A stretch of 64,000 nt of DNA from Paenalicyclobacillus macrosporangiidus (GTDB lineage Bacteria > Bacillota > Bacilli > Alicyclobacillales > Alicyclobacillaceae), in the NCBI RefSeq assembly GCF_900116805.1, contig NZ_FPBV01000012.1, positions 47,622-111,621 on the forward strand. Direction: 5' to 3'. The translations under genes and the position numbers were made by a program. This document shows positions 44,448 through 53,396 of this stretch, in pieces. Within the stretch, counting starts at the first letter, position 1, and the number at the start of each line of letters is the position of its first letter. The notes under the pieces were generated by a model, which was not told where the DNA came from, searched no databases, and was given only the letters and a program-made list of their open reading frames with translations.

Positions 44448-45314
44448 ATGGCGGTGGTCCTGGACGGAAAGCAGGTGGCGGCCGAGCTGCAGGACAAGGT
44501 CCGGCGCCAACTGGAACGCATGGCGCCGAAGGGGCGGCTGAAGCTGGTCGTGGTGCTCGTCGGCGATCACCCGGCGTCCGCCAGCTACGTGCGCGGCAAG
44601 CAGCGGACGGCCGAGAAGATCGGGCTGGCCGGGGAGGTCAGGCACCTGCCGGCGTCGGTGACGGCGGAGGAACTGCTCGGCGTCATCGACACGTTGAACG
44701 CCGATCCGGACGTCGACGGGATCCTCGTCCAACTGCCCCTGCCGGCGCATCTCGACGAGCGGACGGTGATTGAACGGATCGCGCCGGAAAAGGACGTCGA
44801 CGGGTTCCATCCGCTCAATGTGGGGCGCAACTTCGCCGGCGTCCCCGCCGTCTGGCCGTGCACGCCGGCCGGCATCATGGCGCTGCTCGAGCACTACCGC
44901 CTCCCGGTCGCGGGGCGGCACGCGGTGGTCGTCGGGCGCAGCAACATCGTCGGGAAACCGATGGCGCAGATGCTCCTGCAGGCGGATGCGACCGTCACGG
45001 TGTGCCACTCCAAGACCCCGGACCTGGGGGTGCACACGCGGCAGGCGGACATTCTGGTGGTCGCCGCGGGCGTGCCCGGCCTCATCGGCGCCGAACACGT
45101 GAAGCCGGGGGCGGTCGTGGTGGACGTCGGCATCCACCGCGTGGACGGACGGCTCGTGGGCGATGTGGATTTTGAGGCCGTGGCGCCCGTCGTCCAGGCC
45201 ATCACCCCCGTCCCGGGTGGCGTCGGTCCCCTGACGGTGGCCATGCTGATGGTCAACACGGTGCGCCTGGGCTTCCGCCGGCGCGGCTGGGGAGGAGACG
45301 AAGCGTGGCAGTGA
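44448..45314 (+). CDS. folD: Methylenetetrahydrofolate dehydrogenase/cyclohydrolase
   Basis: A 288-residue bifunctional FolD with Lys in YVRGKQRTAEKIG, VQLPLPAHLDE, PCTPAGIM and the NADP site VVGRSNIVGKP. It interconverts 5,10-methylene- and 10-formyl-tetrahydrofolate. The glycine cleavage operon in this window feeds the same one-carbon pool. ATG 44448 has GGAGGG seven bases upstream; ATG 44442 is too close. It overlaps xseA by ten bases. Confidence 0.97.
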   Translation: MAVVLDGKQVAAELQDKVRRQLERMAPKGRLKLVVVLVGDHPASASYVRGKQRTAEKIGLAGEVRHLPASVTAEELLGVIDTLNADPDVDGILVQLPLPAHLDERTVIERIAPEKDVDGFHPLNVGRNFAGVPAVWPCTPAGIMALLEHYRLPVAGRHAVVVGRSNIVGKPMAQMLLQADATVTVCHSKTPDLGVHTRQADILVVAAGVPGLIGAEHVKPGAVVVDVGIHRVDGRLVGDVDFEAVAPVVQAITPVPGGVGPLTVAMLMVNTVRLGFRRRGWGGDEAWQ

Positions 45315-46744
45315 CGGCAGCGGCCCAGGTGTTCAGCGTCAGCGAGTTGAACCGGCTGATTGGCCAACTGCTGCAGGCGGACGAGCGGCTGGCCCGGTGC
45401 TACGTGGCGGGCGAGATATCCAACTTCAAATACCACTCCAGCGGCCACATGTATTTCACGTTGAAGGACGAATCGAGCCGCCTGCGCGCCGTCATGTTCG
45501 CGAGCCGCAACCGGCGCCTGAACTTTCGCCCCGAGGATGGGATGCGGGTCATCGCCCTCGGCTCGGTGCAGGTGTTCGATCGCGACGGACAGTACCAACT
45601 CTACGTGGAGGACATGCAGCCGGACGGCATCGGGGCGCTGTACGTGGCCTTCACGCAGCTCAAGGAGCGGCTTCAGGCGGAAGGGTTGTTCGCACCGGAG
45701 CGCAAACGCCCCCTTCCGCCATACCCGCGGCGCATCGGGGTGGTGACGTCGCCCACCGGAGCGGTCATCCGCGACATCTGCAGCACGCTTCGGCGCCGGT
45801 ATCCCCTGGCGAAGGTGGTGCTCTCGCCCGCGCTGGTGCAAGGACCGACCGCCGCGCCGACCATCGTGGAGGCCATCGCACGGCTGGTGCGTTACCACGG
45901 GGAGCGGGAGGCCATCGACGTGATCATCGTCGCCCGCGGCGGGGGATCCCTGGAAGAACTGTGGCCGTTCAATGAGGAACTGGTGGCGCGGGCGGTCGCG
46001 GCCTGTCCCATCCCGGTGGTTTCGGCGGTCGGCCACGAGACGGATTACACGATTTGCGATTTCGTGGCGGACGTGCGGGCCGCGACCCCGACAGCGGCCG
46101 CGGAACTGGTCGCCCCGGCGGTCTCGGATCTGCGCCTGCATCTGCAACAGTTTGCGAACCGGGCGCAGAGCGCCGTGGTCTGGCGGATTGGGAGTGCCCG
46201 CGACCGGCTGCGGACGGTGCAGCAGGCGCACGCGTTGCGGCATCCGCTGCACATGGTGCATCTGCGCCGGCAGGCGGTGGACGTCGTCGAGCATCAGCTG
46301 CAGCAACAGGTGCGCCGGCCCATCACAATCGCCGAACGGCGCTTGAACCAGAGCCGGGAGCGGCTGTACCGGCTCGACCTGCGGCAGCGCGTGGCGCGCG
46401 CGGCGGGGCGGGTGGACGGGCTGGCGCAGGAGGCGGCTCAAGCGGTTCGGCGCCGGTGGAACGCGGCCGATGTCCGGGTGCAGCGGATCACCGCATCGCT
46501 GGTGGCACTCAATCCGCTGGCGGTGCTGCAGCGGGGGTACAGCGTGGTCTACCGGGCGGACACCGAAGAGGTGGTGACGTCCGCGCGCGCCCTGTCTCCT
46601 GGAGACGCGGTCCGCGTCCAGTTTTCCGACGGCCGGGTGATGGCGAAGATTGTGGAAGAGGAAGGAGAGACGCGCCGTGTCTCAAGACACCGCACCACAG
46701 GGCGTGACGCCCAAGGAGACGGACAACTCCGACTTGACCTTTGA
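45305..46744 (+). CDS. xseA: Exodeoxyribonuclease VII large subunit
   Basis: A 479-residue XseA. It has an N-terminal OB-fold (about 8-105: FSVSELNRLIGQLL, VAGEISNFKYHSSGHMYFTL), a catalytic domain with RIGVVTSPTGAVIRDI, VIIVARGGGSLEELWPFN and VSAVGHETDYTICD, then a long coiled-coil C-terminus. With XseB it degrades single-stranded DNA. GTG 45305 follows GGGGAGGAG and overlaps the end of folD. Confidence 0.97.
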   Translation: MAVTAAAQVFSVSELNRLIGQLLQADERLARCYVAGEISNFKYHSSGHMYFTLKDESSRLRAVMFASRNRRLNFRPEDGMRVIALGSVQVFDRDGQYQLYVEDMQPDGIGALYVAFTQLKERLQAEGLFAPERKRPLPPYPRRIGVVTSPTGAVIRDICSTLRRRYPLAKVVLSPALVQGPTAAPTIVEAIARLVRYHGEREAIDVIIVARGGGSLEELWPFNEELVARAVAACPIPVVSAVGHETDYTICDFVADVRAATPTAAAELVAPAVSDLRLHLQQFANRAQSAVVWRIGSARDRLRTVQQAHALRHPLHMVHLRRQAVDVVEHQLQQQVRRPITIAERRLNQSRERLYRLDLRQRVARAAGRVDGLAQEAAQAVRRRWNAADVRVQRITASLVALNPLAVLQRGYSVVYRADTEEVVTSARALSPGDAVRVQFSDGRVMAKIVEEEGETRRVSRHRTTGRDAQGDGQLRLDL

Positions 46745-46940
46745 ACTCGCCATGCGCCGCCTGGAGGAGACGGTGCGCCTGTTGGAGGCTGGAGAGCTGA
46801 CGTTGTCCGACTCCATTGAGCGGTACAAAGAGGCGATGCAGTTGGTTCAGTTCTGCCGCACTCAACTGGATCGTGCGGAGTTGGAGATTGAACGGTTGCT
46901 GGCGGAGGACGGGGCGGACAAGGAGGAGAACGGCGCATGA
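46677..46940 (+). CDS. xseB: Exodeoxyribonuclease VII small subunit
   Basis: An 87-residue helical protein: LTFELAMRRLEETVRLLEAG, LTLSDSIERYKEAMQLVQFC. This is the XseB signature; several copies wrap the XseA coiled coil. It starts at GTG 46677 inside the xseA 3' end, 68 bases before the xseA stop, with GAGAGACG upstream, and overlaps the ispA ATG by four bases. Confidence 0.95.
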   Translation: MSQDTAPQGVTPKETDNSDLTFELAMRRLEETVRLLEAGELTLSDSIERYKEAMQLVQFCRTQLDRAELEIERLLAEDGADKEENGA

Positions 46941-47836
46941 CGGGCGCCCGCCCGCCGGTGGACGTCGACCGTTACATCGCGGAGACCGGGGCCGCGGTGT
47001 CCGCCTATCTCGCGACCGTGTTTCCGGCTGACGCCCAGCCCGCCCGCCTGTTCGAGGCCATGAATTACAGCCTGCTCGCGGGCGGCAAGCGCATCCGGCC
47101 CATCCTGTGCCTGGCGGCCGCGCGCAGCTTCGGGGTGCGCGAGGAGGATGCGATGCCCGCGGCGGCAGCCCTCGAATTGGTGCACACGTACTCGCTGATT
47201 CACGACGATCTCCCGGCGATGGACGATGACGACCTGCGCCGCGGCCGTCCCACCAATCACCGGGTGTTCGGCGAGGCCACGGCTCTGTTGGCCGGAGACG
47301 GCCTGTTGACGGAGGCGTTCGCGCTGCTGTCCCAGCCGTTGAACGTGCCGCCTGAACGCCAACTGCAGATGATTCAGACGCTCGCCCGCGCGGCCGGTCC
47401 GTACGGCATGGTCGGCGGCCAACAAGCCGATATGGAGGCGAACCGGACGACCGGGTCGCTGGACCAACTGGCGTTCATCCACCGCCGCAAGACCGGAATG
47501 CTGATTCAGGCGTCCGTCGTCATCGGCGGCTTGTTCGCGGCACTGGGTCCGGCGGAGCGGGAGGCGCTGGCGGCCTTCGGGATCGAAATTGGACACGCGT
47601 TTCAGATTGTGGACGATTGGCTGGACGTATCCGGGGACACCGAGGCCTTGGGAAAACAGACGGGTGCGGATGAACGCATGCAGAAGCTGACCTATCCGAG
47701 CCTCATCGGACTGGAGCGGACGCGACAACTGGCGGAGGAACGGTATGAGGCCGCGGTGTCCGCGCTTGAGGCCGCCGGCATCGATGCGCCGCTCTTGACC
47801 GGTTTGGCCGCGTACGTCGTGCAGCGTAACCGCTAG
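46937..47836 (+). CDS. ispA: Farnesyl diphosphate synthase (polyprenyl synthetase)
   Basis: A 299-residue trans-prenyltransferase with the first Asp-rich motif DDLPAMDDDDLRRGRP, GGKRIRP, the second Asp-rich motif FQIVDDWLD and GKQTGAD. The residues before the first motif match short-chain (C15) enzymes. It joins IPP and DMAPP to farnesyl diphosphate. It is coupled to xseB. The OLE RNA locus follows, and dxs, for the first step of the same pathway, lies beyond. Confidence 0.95.
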   Translation: MTGARPPVDVDRYIAETGAAVSAYLATVFPADAQPARLFEAMNYSLLAGGKRIRPILCLAAARSFGVREEDAMPAAAALELVHTYSLIHDDLPAMDDDDLRRGRPTNHRVFGEATALLAGDGLLTEAFALLSQPLNVPPERQLQMIQTLARAAGPYGMVGGQQADMEANRTTGSLDQLAFIHRRKTGMLIQASVVIGGLFAALGPAEREALAAFGIEIGHAFQIVDDWLDVSGDTEALGKQTGADERMQKLTYPSLIGLERTRQLAEERYEAAVSALEAAGIDAPLLTGLAAYVVQRNR

Positions 47837-47947
47837 CGTGCGGACGAGCGGATACGCAGCGGCCTCCGTCCGTGTCGGTGACGGCCGTATTTGCCCGAAT
47901 CCGGCGGCTGGCGTACGTCCGGCGCATTATGTTGACCCCTGGGCGTA

Positions 47948-47956
47948 TGCTATAAT
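47948..47956 (+). promoter_or_regulatory. Extended -10 promoter for OLE RNA
   Basis: TGCTATAAT (47948-47956) is a perfect extended -10. The nearby TTGACC (47932-47937) is at a non-standard 13-base spacing and TTATGT (47927-47932) at 18, so the -35 is unclear. Transcription would start near 47963. Confidence 0.65.
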
Positions 47957-47962
47957 AGGTTC

Positions 47963-48566
47963 CGTCAGCCGGGTGGCGCAGTATTCTAGTCGACCGTCCG
48001 TTCCTGAAGGCGGGGCTAAAAATCCGCCAAAGGGCACATCGATGAAGTTCCTGGTGTTGGCTTGGGGCGCCCAGCCCTGGGCTGGTACTGGGAGTTAAGA
48101 AAGTTGGGCAACCCGCAATGGCATGCGGGACCTGACCCAGCTTTCGCGGAGGCCCAAGTTCGTGGTCCGCATCAAAGGGGACTATGGCTTGGGGGATGAA
48201 CCTGCATGCGGAGGCCATCTGTGTGCAGCGTAGCCTGCCTTGAGTGGTGCCGAAGGATCGCGGGTAGCAGGTGCCAGGTTCCCCGGCCAGGGAGCCGCAC
48301 CGGTGCCGCGTGAAATCTGTACTGCAAAAGAGGCTAGGGAACGGTCGCGGTTGTCGCGGAAAACGCCTAGACTGTCTGCGACGGCAGGGCTCTTTGAGGA
48401 TTATAGTGTGGACTGAGTGGTAATCTAGTCTGACAGTTGGCGACACTGTCAAGGGTCGCATAAAGGGAAACCGCCCGCTTGGCGACGAGCGGGTGCGACC
48501 TTGGGAAAACCTACTGGACCTAAGCCACAGCGTTTACTCAAAGAGCTGCCACCCTCCATTGCTCTT
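47963..48566 (+). ncRNA. OLE RNA (ornate, large, extremophilic)
   Basis: The 749 bases between ispA and oapA carry no convincing protein but many pairable segments: AAGTTGGG (48101-48108) with CCCAGCTT (48136-48143) enclosing CCCGCA (48112-48117) with TGCGGG (48124-48129); GACAGT (48432-48437) with ACTGTC (48445-48450); and GGTCGCA (48454-48460) with TGCGACC (48494-48500) enclosing CCCGCT/AGCGGG. OLE RNAs are about 600-base structured RNAs of extremophilic Bacillota, typically between ispA and dxs with the OapA gene alongside, which is exactly this setting. OLE RNA forms a membrane ribonucleoprotein with OapA and supports growth under cold, alcohol and magnesium stress in Halalkalibacterium (Bacillus) halodurans. 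Ends are approximate: the 5' from the promoter, the 3' from a last AAGAGC/GCTCTT hairpin. Confidence 0.9.
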
Positions 48567-48585
48567 CATTCCGCGGGGGTACATA

Positions 48586-49170
48586 ATGAAAAAGACGACG
48601 CTACGCGGTTCTCTCCCTTTCATTTTGTCCGTGGCGGCGCTATCGTTTCCGCTTGGTGGTGTGTTTGACACAGCCACCATTTTTTTAGATACGGTGGCGT
48701 GGTACATTGGAGCCGTGGTGGTGGTCTTCATCGTCTGCGTCGGCGCGATGTTCGACATGCTCGGCGTGGCTGCGGCGGCCGCGCGGGAGACGCCGTTTCA
48801 CGCCATGGCCGCCAAACGTGTGTACGGCGCGAAACGGGCCATCACCATCGTCCGGAACGCCGAAAAGGTGTCGAGCATCTGCAGCGACGTGGTCGGGGAT
48901 ATTGCCGGTGTCTTGAGCGGCGCCGGCGCACTGGCGGTCGCCGTCCAGTTGAACCGGACGCTCGAGGTCACCGGGTGGATGGAAGAGTTGACCATCATCG
49001 CCATCACCGCGCTGGTCACGTCGTTCACCGTCGGCGCCAAGGCCATCGGTAAGACCCTGGCAATCCAGTCGCCGACGCCGATTGTGCTGTATGCATCAAA
49101 GGTCTTGGAATCGATCCTCGGCATTTGGAGACGCTCTCCCCGTAGAGGCGATAAGCGGGCTCGGGCGTAA
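48586..49170 (+). CDS. oapA: OLE RNA-associated membrane protein OapA
   Basis: A 194-residue protein with four hydrophobic segments (about 10-28, 34-58, 105-122, 135-152) and a basic C-terminus ([14 protein letters not shown]). The central segment [19 protein letters not shown] contains a DxxxD pair (Asp101, Asp105), a known OapA feature. OapA binds OLE RNA and brings it to the membrane. Function is assigned from the family, gene position directly after OLE RNA and before dxs, and topology. ATG 48586 has only a weak G-rich ribosome binding site (CGGGGGT), and upstream codons in frame lie within OLE RNA. Confidence 0.9.
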   Translation: MKKTTLRGSLPFILSVAALSFPLGGVFDTATIFLDTVAWYIGAVVVVFIVCVGAMFDMLGVAAAAARETPFHAMAAKRVYGAKRAITIVRNAEKVSSICSDVVGDIAGVLSGAGALAVAVQLNRTLEVTGWMEELTIIAITALVTSFTVGAKAIGKTLAIQSPTPIVLYASKVLESILGIWRRSPRRGDKRARA

Positions 49171-49175
49171 CCCGT

Positions 49176-51062
49176 GTGAGGTGTTGCATCACGCTGCTGG
49201 AAAAAGTCAATGAACCGTCGGACGTCAAGCGGCTGACCGAGGCGCAGTTGCTGCAACTCGCCTCGGAGATCCGCACGTTTTTAATCGAATCCGTCTCCAA
49301 GACAGGCGGCCATTTCGGCGCCAACTTGGGCGTTGTCGAACTGACCCTGGCGCTGCACCGCGTGTTTGACAGCCCGCGGGACAAGATCGTCTGGGACGTG
49401 GGCCATCAGGCGTACGTCCACAAGATGCTGACCGGTCGGCGCGAGCAGTTTGCCACGTTGAGGCAGTACAAGGGGTTGTCCGGTTTTCCGAAACGTTCTG
49501 AAAGCCCGCACGACGCGTTCGGCGCGGGCCATGCCAGCACGTCCATCTCGGCGGCGCTCGGCATGGCGGTCGCCCGCGACCTGTCCGGGGAACGCCATCA
49601 CGTGGTGGCCGTCATCGGCGATGGCGCGTTGACGGGCGGCATGGCGATGGAAGCGCTGAACCATGCCGGACACCTGGGCACGAATCTGTTGGTCATCCTG
49701 AACGACAACGAGATGTCCATCTCGGAAAACGTGGGCGCCGTGTCCAAGTACCTGACGCGCCTCCGGACGGACCCGACCTACTCCCGGGCGAAGGCAGAGC
49801 TGGAGGCCGCCCTGCGCAAGGTGCCGGCCATCGGGGAGCGGCTGACCAAGACGCTGGAGAGGTTCAAAGACTCCATGCGCCATCTGTTCGTCCCGGGCAT
49901 GTGGTTCGAAGGGTTCGGTTTCAAGTACCTTGGCCCGGTCGACGGCCACGATCTCCCCGGTCTCATCCGGGTCCTCGAGGACGCCAAACATCTGCGCGGG
50001 CCGGTGCTCATCCATCTGGTCACGCGGAAGGGAAAAGGGTACCCCTCCGCAGAGGATGCGCCTGATAAGTTCCACGCCTGGCCGAGCGGGTCGGGCGGGA
50101 AGGCGGCACCTTCGTATTCCAGCGTGTTCGCCGAGACGCTGACGCGGCTGGCGGAGGCGGATGAACGGGTGGTCGCGGTCACCCCGGCGATGATCCAGGG
50201 CTCGGGGCTCGGGAAGTTTCAACAGAAGTTCCCTCGGCGCCTGTATGACGTGGGCATCGCGGAGCAGCACGCCGCCACCTTCTGCGCCGGTTTGGCGGCG
50301 GCTGGCAAGAGGCCGGTGCTCGCCATCTATTCGACGTTTTTGCAACGCGCCTACGACCAGGTGATTCACGACATCTGCATCCAAAAACTCCCTGTTCTCA
50401 TCGCCATCGATCGCGCCGGCCTCGTGGGCGCCGATGGCGAGACGCACCAGGGGGCCTTCGACATCGCGTATCTGCGCACGGTGCCGAACCTGACGCTGAT
50501 GATGCCGAAGGACGAAAACGAGCTGCGCCACATGCTGTACACGGGTCTGCAGTTGGAAGGGCCGGTGGCCGTGCGGTATCCGAGGGCCGACGGCGAGGGC
50601 GTCCCGCTGGATGAATCGCTGCGGATGCTTCCGGTAGGACGCGCGGAGGTGGTCCGCGAAGGATCGGATGTCGCGCTGTTGGCTCTGGGCCCCATGGTCC
50701 GAGTCGCCGAGGCGGCGGCCGAGCGGCTGGCGGATCAACACGGCATCCAGGCCACGGTGGTCAATATGCGGTTTGTCAAACCATTGGACCATGCCCTCGT
50801 CGTGCGGCTCGCGGAACGCATGCCGCTGGTGACCGTGGAGGAAGCCGCGCTGGCTGGCGGCATGGGCTCCGCCGTCATGGAGGCCTTGGCGGACGCGGGG
50901 GTCCTCTCCCCGGTGACGCGCATGGGCCTGCCCGATGTCTTTGTGGAGCACGGATCCCGGGAGGAACTGCTGATGGCCTTCCAACTCAGCCCCGAGGGCG
51001 TGGCGGATGCGGCGCTGCGGACGGTGCGCGCGGCGCAGCGCGGACGCCGGGTCGAAGTGTGA
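49176..51062 (+). CDS. dxs: 1-deoxy-D-xylulose-5-phosphate synthase
   Basis: A 628-residue TPP enzyme. It has [16 protein letters not shown], the TPP motif GDGALTGG ... NDNEMSIS, the catalytic Glu in [16 protein letters not shown], and [15 protein letters not shown]. It condenses pyruvate and glyceraldehyde 3-phosphate in the first step of the MEP pathway. The start is uncertain: GTG 49176 lies five bases after oapA, but family N-termini begin near [14 protein letters not shown], where only CTG codons (49194, 49197) are available about 10 bases after GAGGTG. Confidence 0.96.
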   Translation: MRCCITLLEKVNEPSDVKRLTEAQLLQLASEIRTFLIESVSKTGGHFGANLGVVELTLALHRVFDSPRDKIVWDVGHQAYVHKMLTGRREQFATLRQYKGLSGFPKRSESPHDAFGAGHASTSISAALGMAVARDLSGERHHVVAVIGDGALTGGMAMEALNHAGHLGTNLLVILNDNEMSISENVGAVSKYLTRLRTDPTYSRAKAELEAALRKVPAIGERLTKTLERFKDSMRHLFVPGMWFEGFGFKYLGPVDGHDLPGLIRVLEDAKHLRGPVLIHLVTRKGKGYPSAEDAPDKFHAWPSGSGGKAAPSYSSVFAETLTRLAEADERVVAVTPAMIQGSGLGKFQQKFPRRLYDVGIAEQHAATFCAGLAAAGKRPVLAIYSTFLQRAYDQVIHDICIQKLPVLIAIDRAGLVGADGETHQGAFDIAYLRTVPNLTLMMPKDENELRHMLYTGLQLEGPVAVRYPRADGEGVPLDESLRMLPVGRAEVVREGSDVALLALGPMVRVAEAAAERLADQHGIQATVVNMRFVKPLDHALVVRLAERMPLVTVEEAALAGGMGSAVMEALADAGVLSPVTRMGLPDVFVEHGSREELLMAFQLSPEGVADAALRTVRAAQRGRRVEV

Positions 51063-51063
51063 C

Positions 51064-51903
51064 ATGAGCAACCGAAAAGTACGTCTGGACGTGCTGCTGC
51101 ATCGGCGGGGGTTGTTTCCCAGCCGGGAGGCGGCACGGCGCGCCATCATGGCCGGCTTGGTCCGCCGGGATGGCACGGTGGTGGACAAGCCGGGACTGCA
51201 GGTCCAGGAAGAAGAGGTCTTTGAGGTCGAACAGCCGGAACACCCGTACGTCAGCCGCGGTGGCCTCAAGCTGGAACGGGCGCTGCGGTCGTTTGGCGTC
51301 TCCTTGGCGCATGAGGTGGTCCTGGACGTGGGCGCATCCACTGGGGGCTTCACGGACTGCGTCCTTCGACACGGCGCGCGGTTGGTGTATGCGGTCGACG
51401 TGGGGTACGGGCAGTTGGCTTGGTCACTGCGCCAGGACCCGCGGGTGGTGGTGATGGAGCGCACCAACTTTCGCCACGTCGATCCCGCCGTCTTCCAGCC
51501 CCGGCCATCGACCGCCGTGATGGACGTATCGTTCATCTCCATTCGGCTCCTGTTTCCTAAGTTGCTCGAGATCCTCGGGACGGGCGGCCGCGTGATCAGC
51601 CTGATCAAACCGCAGTTCGAGGCCGGCCGGGAATCGGTCGGCAAAGGGGGCATCGTGCGCGACCCGGCGGTGCACCGGCGCGTGCTGGCCGAAGTCCTCG
51701 GTGCCGCCGGCGAGCTGGGCATGCAGTGTGTGGGCCTCGATTATTCGCCCATCACGGGCGGCGACGGGAACATCGAATTTTTGGCCTGCTGGCGCATCAC
51801 CGGTCAACCGGCCCCGGATGCGGTGTCCGACCGGGTGCCGGAGGTGGTGACGGCCGCGTGGGCGGCGCTTCGGTCAGGACCGCCGGGATCGCCCAAGGCG
51901 TGA
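51064..51903 (+). CDS. tlyA: TlyA family S4-domain rRNA methyltransferase (YqxC)
   Basis: A 279-residue protein with an N-terminal S4 RNA-binding domain (VRLDVLLHRRGLFPSREAAR) and an FtsJ-like SAM domain (DVGASTGGFTDCVL, VMDVSFISI, LIKPQFEAGRE). TlyA enzymes 2'-O-methylate rRNA; some are called haemolysins by old error. It starts one base after dxs. In B. subtilis ahrC follows; here a membrane protein and nadK do instead. Confidence 0.93.
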   Translation: MSNRKVRLDVLLHRRGLFPSREAARRAIMAGLVRRDGTVVDKPGLQVQEEEVFEVEQPEHPYVSRGGLKLERALRSFGVSLAHEVVLDVGASTGGFTDCVLRHGARLVYAVDVGYGQLAWSLRQDPRVVVMERTNFRHVDPAVFQPRPSTAVMDVSFISIRLLFPKLLEILGTGGRVISLIKPQFEAGRESVGKGGIVRDPAVHRRVLAEVLGAAGELGMQCVGLDYSPITGGDGNIEFLACWRITGQPAPDAVSDRVPEVVTAAWAALRSGPPGSPKA

Positions 51904-51951
51904 AGGTTGTGGCGCCCACAGGTACGGCGTGCGCAGCGCGGCAGGAACTTG

Positions 51952-51985
51952 CTTTGCCTCTGTGGAATCCCTCAGTGAGGCAAAG
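51952..51985 (+). repeat. Nine-bp inverted repeat before the 51997 gene
   Basis: CTTTGCCTC (51952-51960) and GAGGCAAAG (51977-51985) pair perfectly around a 16-base loop. The right arm ends 12 bases before the ATG and touches the G-rich ribosome binding site, so it could modulate translation. No T run follows. Confidence 0.55.
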
Positions 51986-51996
51986 GGGCGGTCCGG

Positions 51997-52509
51997 ATGC
52001 AGGGGACAGATGTGTGGGCGATCCTCTTTTGCGCCTTGTTCGCGCTGGCGGTGTTCCGGTCGCTGTTCCACCGGGTGGGACGGAGCAGCCAAGTGCCCTT
52101 GGAGGGGCACTACCAGGCCGCCCGCCACTGGTTGGAGGACAACGGATACACCATCGTCGCGGTGCACCCGCGATGTGAATGGCACGGGTATTACGGGACC
52201 GACCACTACCAATGGCCGCTGTCCGCCGATTTCATCGTCCGCCAGGGGGCGCGCTATTTCGCCGTCATCCTTGCTCGGTCGCGGTCAGAGGCGGTGACCG
52301 AAACCCGGCTGCGCGCCGAGTGGTACCCCGTGTCCGTGGCGTTCGGCGTGCATGGGCTGTTGCATATGGACGTCGACGGAGAGCAGGTTCACCATGTGGA
52401 CTTTGAGCTCACGCATCCCCCGTCGCTTCGATGGCGCAGGATGGTCAACCGAAGTTTGTGGTTCCTCGGTGGCATGCTCGCCGCCCTCGCCTTGTTCCAC
52501 GGGGTGTGA
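51997..52509 (+). CDS. Membrane protein of unknown function between tlyA and nadK
   Basis: A 170-residue protein with membrane helices at both ends (DVWAILFCALFALAVF at about 5-21, and SLWFLGGMLAALALFHGV at about 152-170). The soluble middle contains HYQAARHWLEDNGYTIVAVH and ADFIVRQGARYFAVILARSR. The D-x10-AVIL arrangement is faintly like the core of PD-(D/E)XK nucleases, but the catalytic Glu and Lys are not clear, so this is only a suggestion. Small conserved membrane proteins at this position are not known to me. It is probably co-transcribed with nadK. Confidence 0.65.
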   Translation: MQGTDVWAILFCALFALAVFRSLFHRVGRSSQVPLEGHYQAARHWLEDNGYTIVAVHPRCEWHGYYGTDHYQWPLSADFIVRQGARYFAVILARSRSEAVTETRLRAEWYPVSVAFGVHGLLHMDVDGEQVHHVDFELTHPPSLRWRRMVNRSLWFLGGMLAALALFHGV

Positions 52510-52531
52510 GCGCCTGGACAGGAGGGATTGT

Positions 52532-53374
52532 GTGCGGACCATCGCCGTTTTTGTCAATCCGGACAAACCGAGGGCGGTGGAGATGAAAGCCCGACTCGAA
52601 GAGCTGTTGTGCGCCGCGGGATTGCGCACCCTGTGTTTCGAGACGGGACATCGGCACGCGGACGCCGACCTTTCCGCCTTGCGCGAGGCCGAGCTGGCCT
52701 TCGTCCTCGGCGGGGACGGCACGCTCCTCGGGGTGGCGCGTCAGCTGGCGCCGTTGGGGGTGCCGCTGCTCGGCATCAATGCCGGGCATCTGGGGTTTCT
52801 CAGCGAGGCGGAACCGGCGAATCTGGAGGACACGGTGCGGCGCGTGGCGGCCCGCGACTATGCCCTCGAAGAGCGGATGATGCTCGAGGCATCGCTGACC
52901 CGGAGGGGGCGGACCGAGCAGACCCTGATTGGCCTGAACGACGTGGGCATTGCCAAAGGGTCGTTCGCACGCATGGTGACGGTGGACGTGTACGTGGACG
53001 ACGTATTTGTGGATTCCTACAGCGGGGACGGGTTGATTGTCTCCACCCCCACCGGTTCGACCGCTTACTCCCTCTCGTGCGGCGGCCCCATCCTCATGCC
53101 GCAATTGAAAGTCATGCTCATCACGCCCATCTGTCCGCACACCCTGGTCGCTCGCCCGTGCGTGATCGACAGCCGGCAACAGGTACGATTGGTCGTCCAC
53201 GCCACCCATCGGGACGTCGGCATGACGATGGACGGGCAGGTTGGGGTGACGCTCTGTCCGGGGGACGAGGTCGTGGTTCGGGAGTCCCAGGCGCGCACCG
53301 TGCTCGTCAAACTCGGCAAGCGGGAGTTCTTTGACGTGCTGCGAAGCAAGCTGCACGGCGGCAACAACCACTGA
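52532..53374 (+). CDS. nadK: NAD kinase
   Basis: A 280-residue NAD kinase. It has the GGDGTLLGVAR motif, GINAGHLGFLSEAE, LNDVGIAKG, SPTGSTAYSLSCGG-type motif (here STPTGSTAYSLSCGG) and ITPICPHTLVARP. It makes NADP from NAD and ATP. GTG 52532 is preceded by GGAGGG. It sits between tlyA and recN as in many Bacillota, but argR/ahrC, usual before recN, is missing. Confidence 0.96.
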   Translation: MRTIAVFVNPDKPRAVEMKARLEELLCAAGLRTLCFETGHRHADADLSALREAELAFVLGGDGTLLGVARQLAPLGVPLLGINAGHLGFLSEAEPANLEDTVRRVAARDYALEERMMLEASLTRRGRTEQTLIGLNDVGIAKGSFARMVTVDVYVDDVFVDSYSGDGLIVSTPTGSTAYSLSCGGPILMPQLKVMLITPICPHTLVARPCVIDSRQQVRLVVHATHRDVGMTMDGQVGVTLCPGDEVVVRESQARTVLVKLGKREFFDVLRSKLHGGNNH

Positions 53375-53396
53375 CGAGTCAAGGGGGAAAACGCGG

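Noticed and set aside
47838..48098. An 86-codon plus-strand frame between ispA and oapA
   Set aside because: It has no ribosome binding site, runs through the OLE RNA promoter and 5' helices, and its product has no protein-like pattern.
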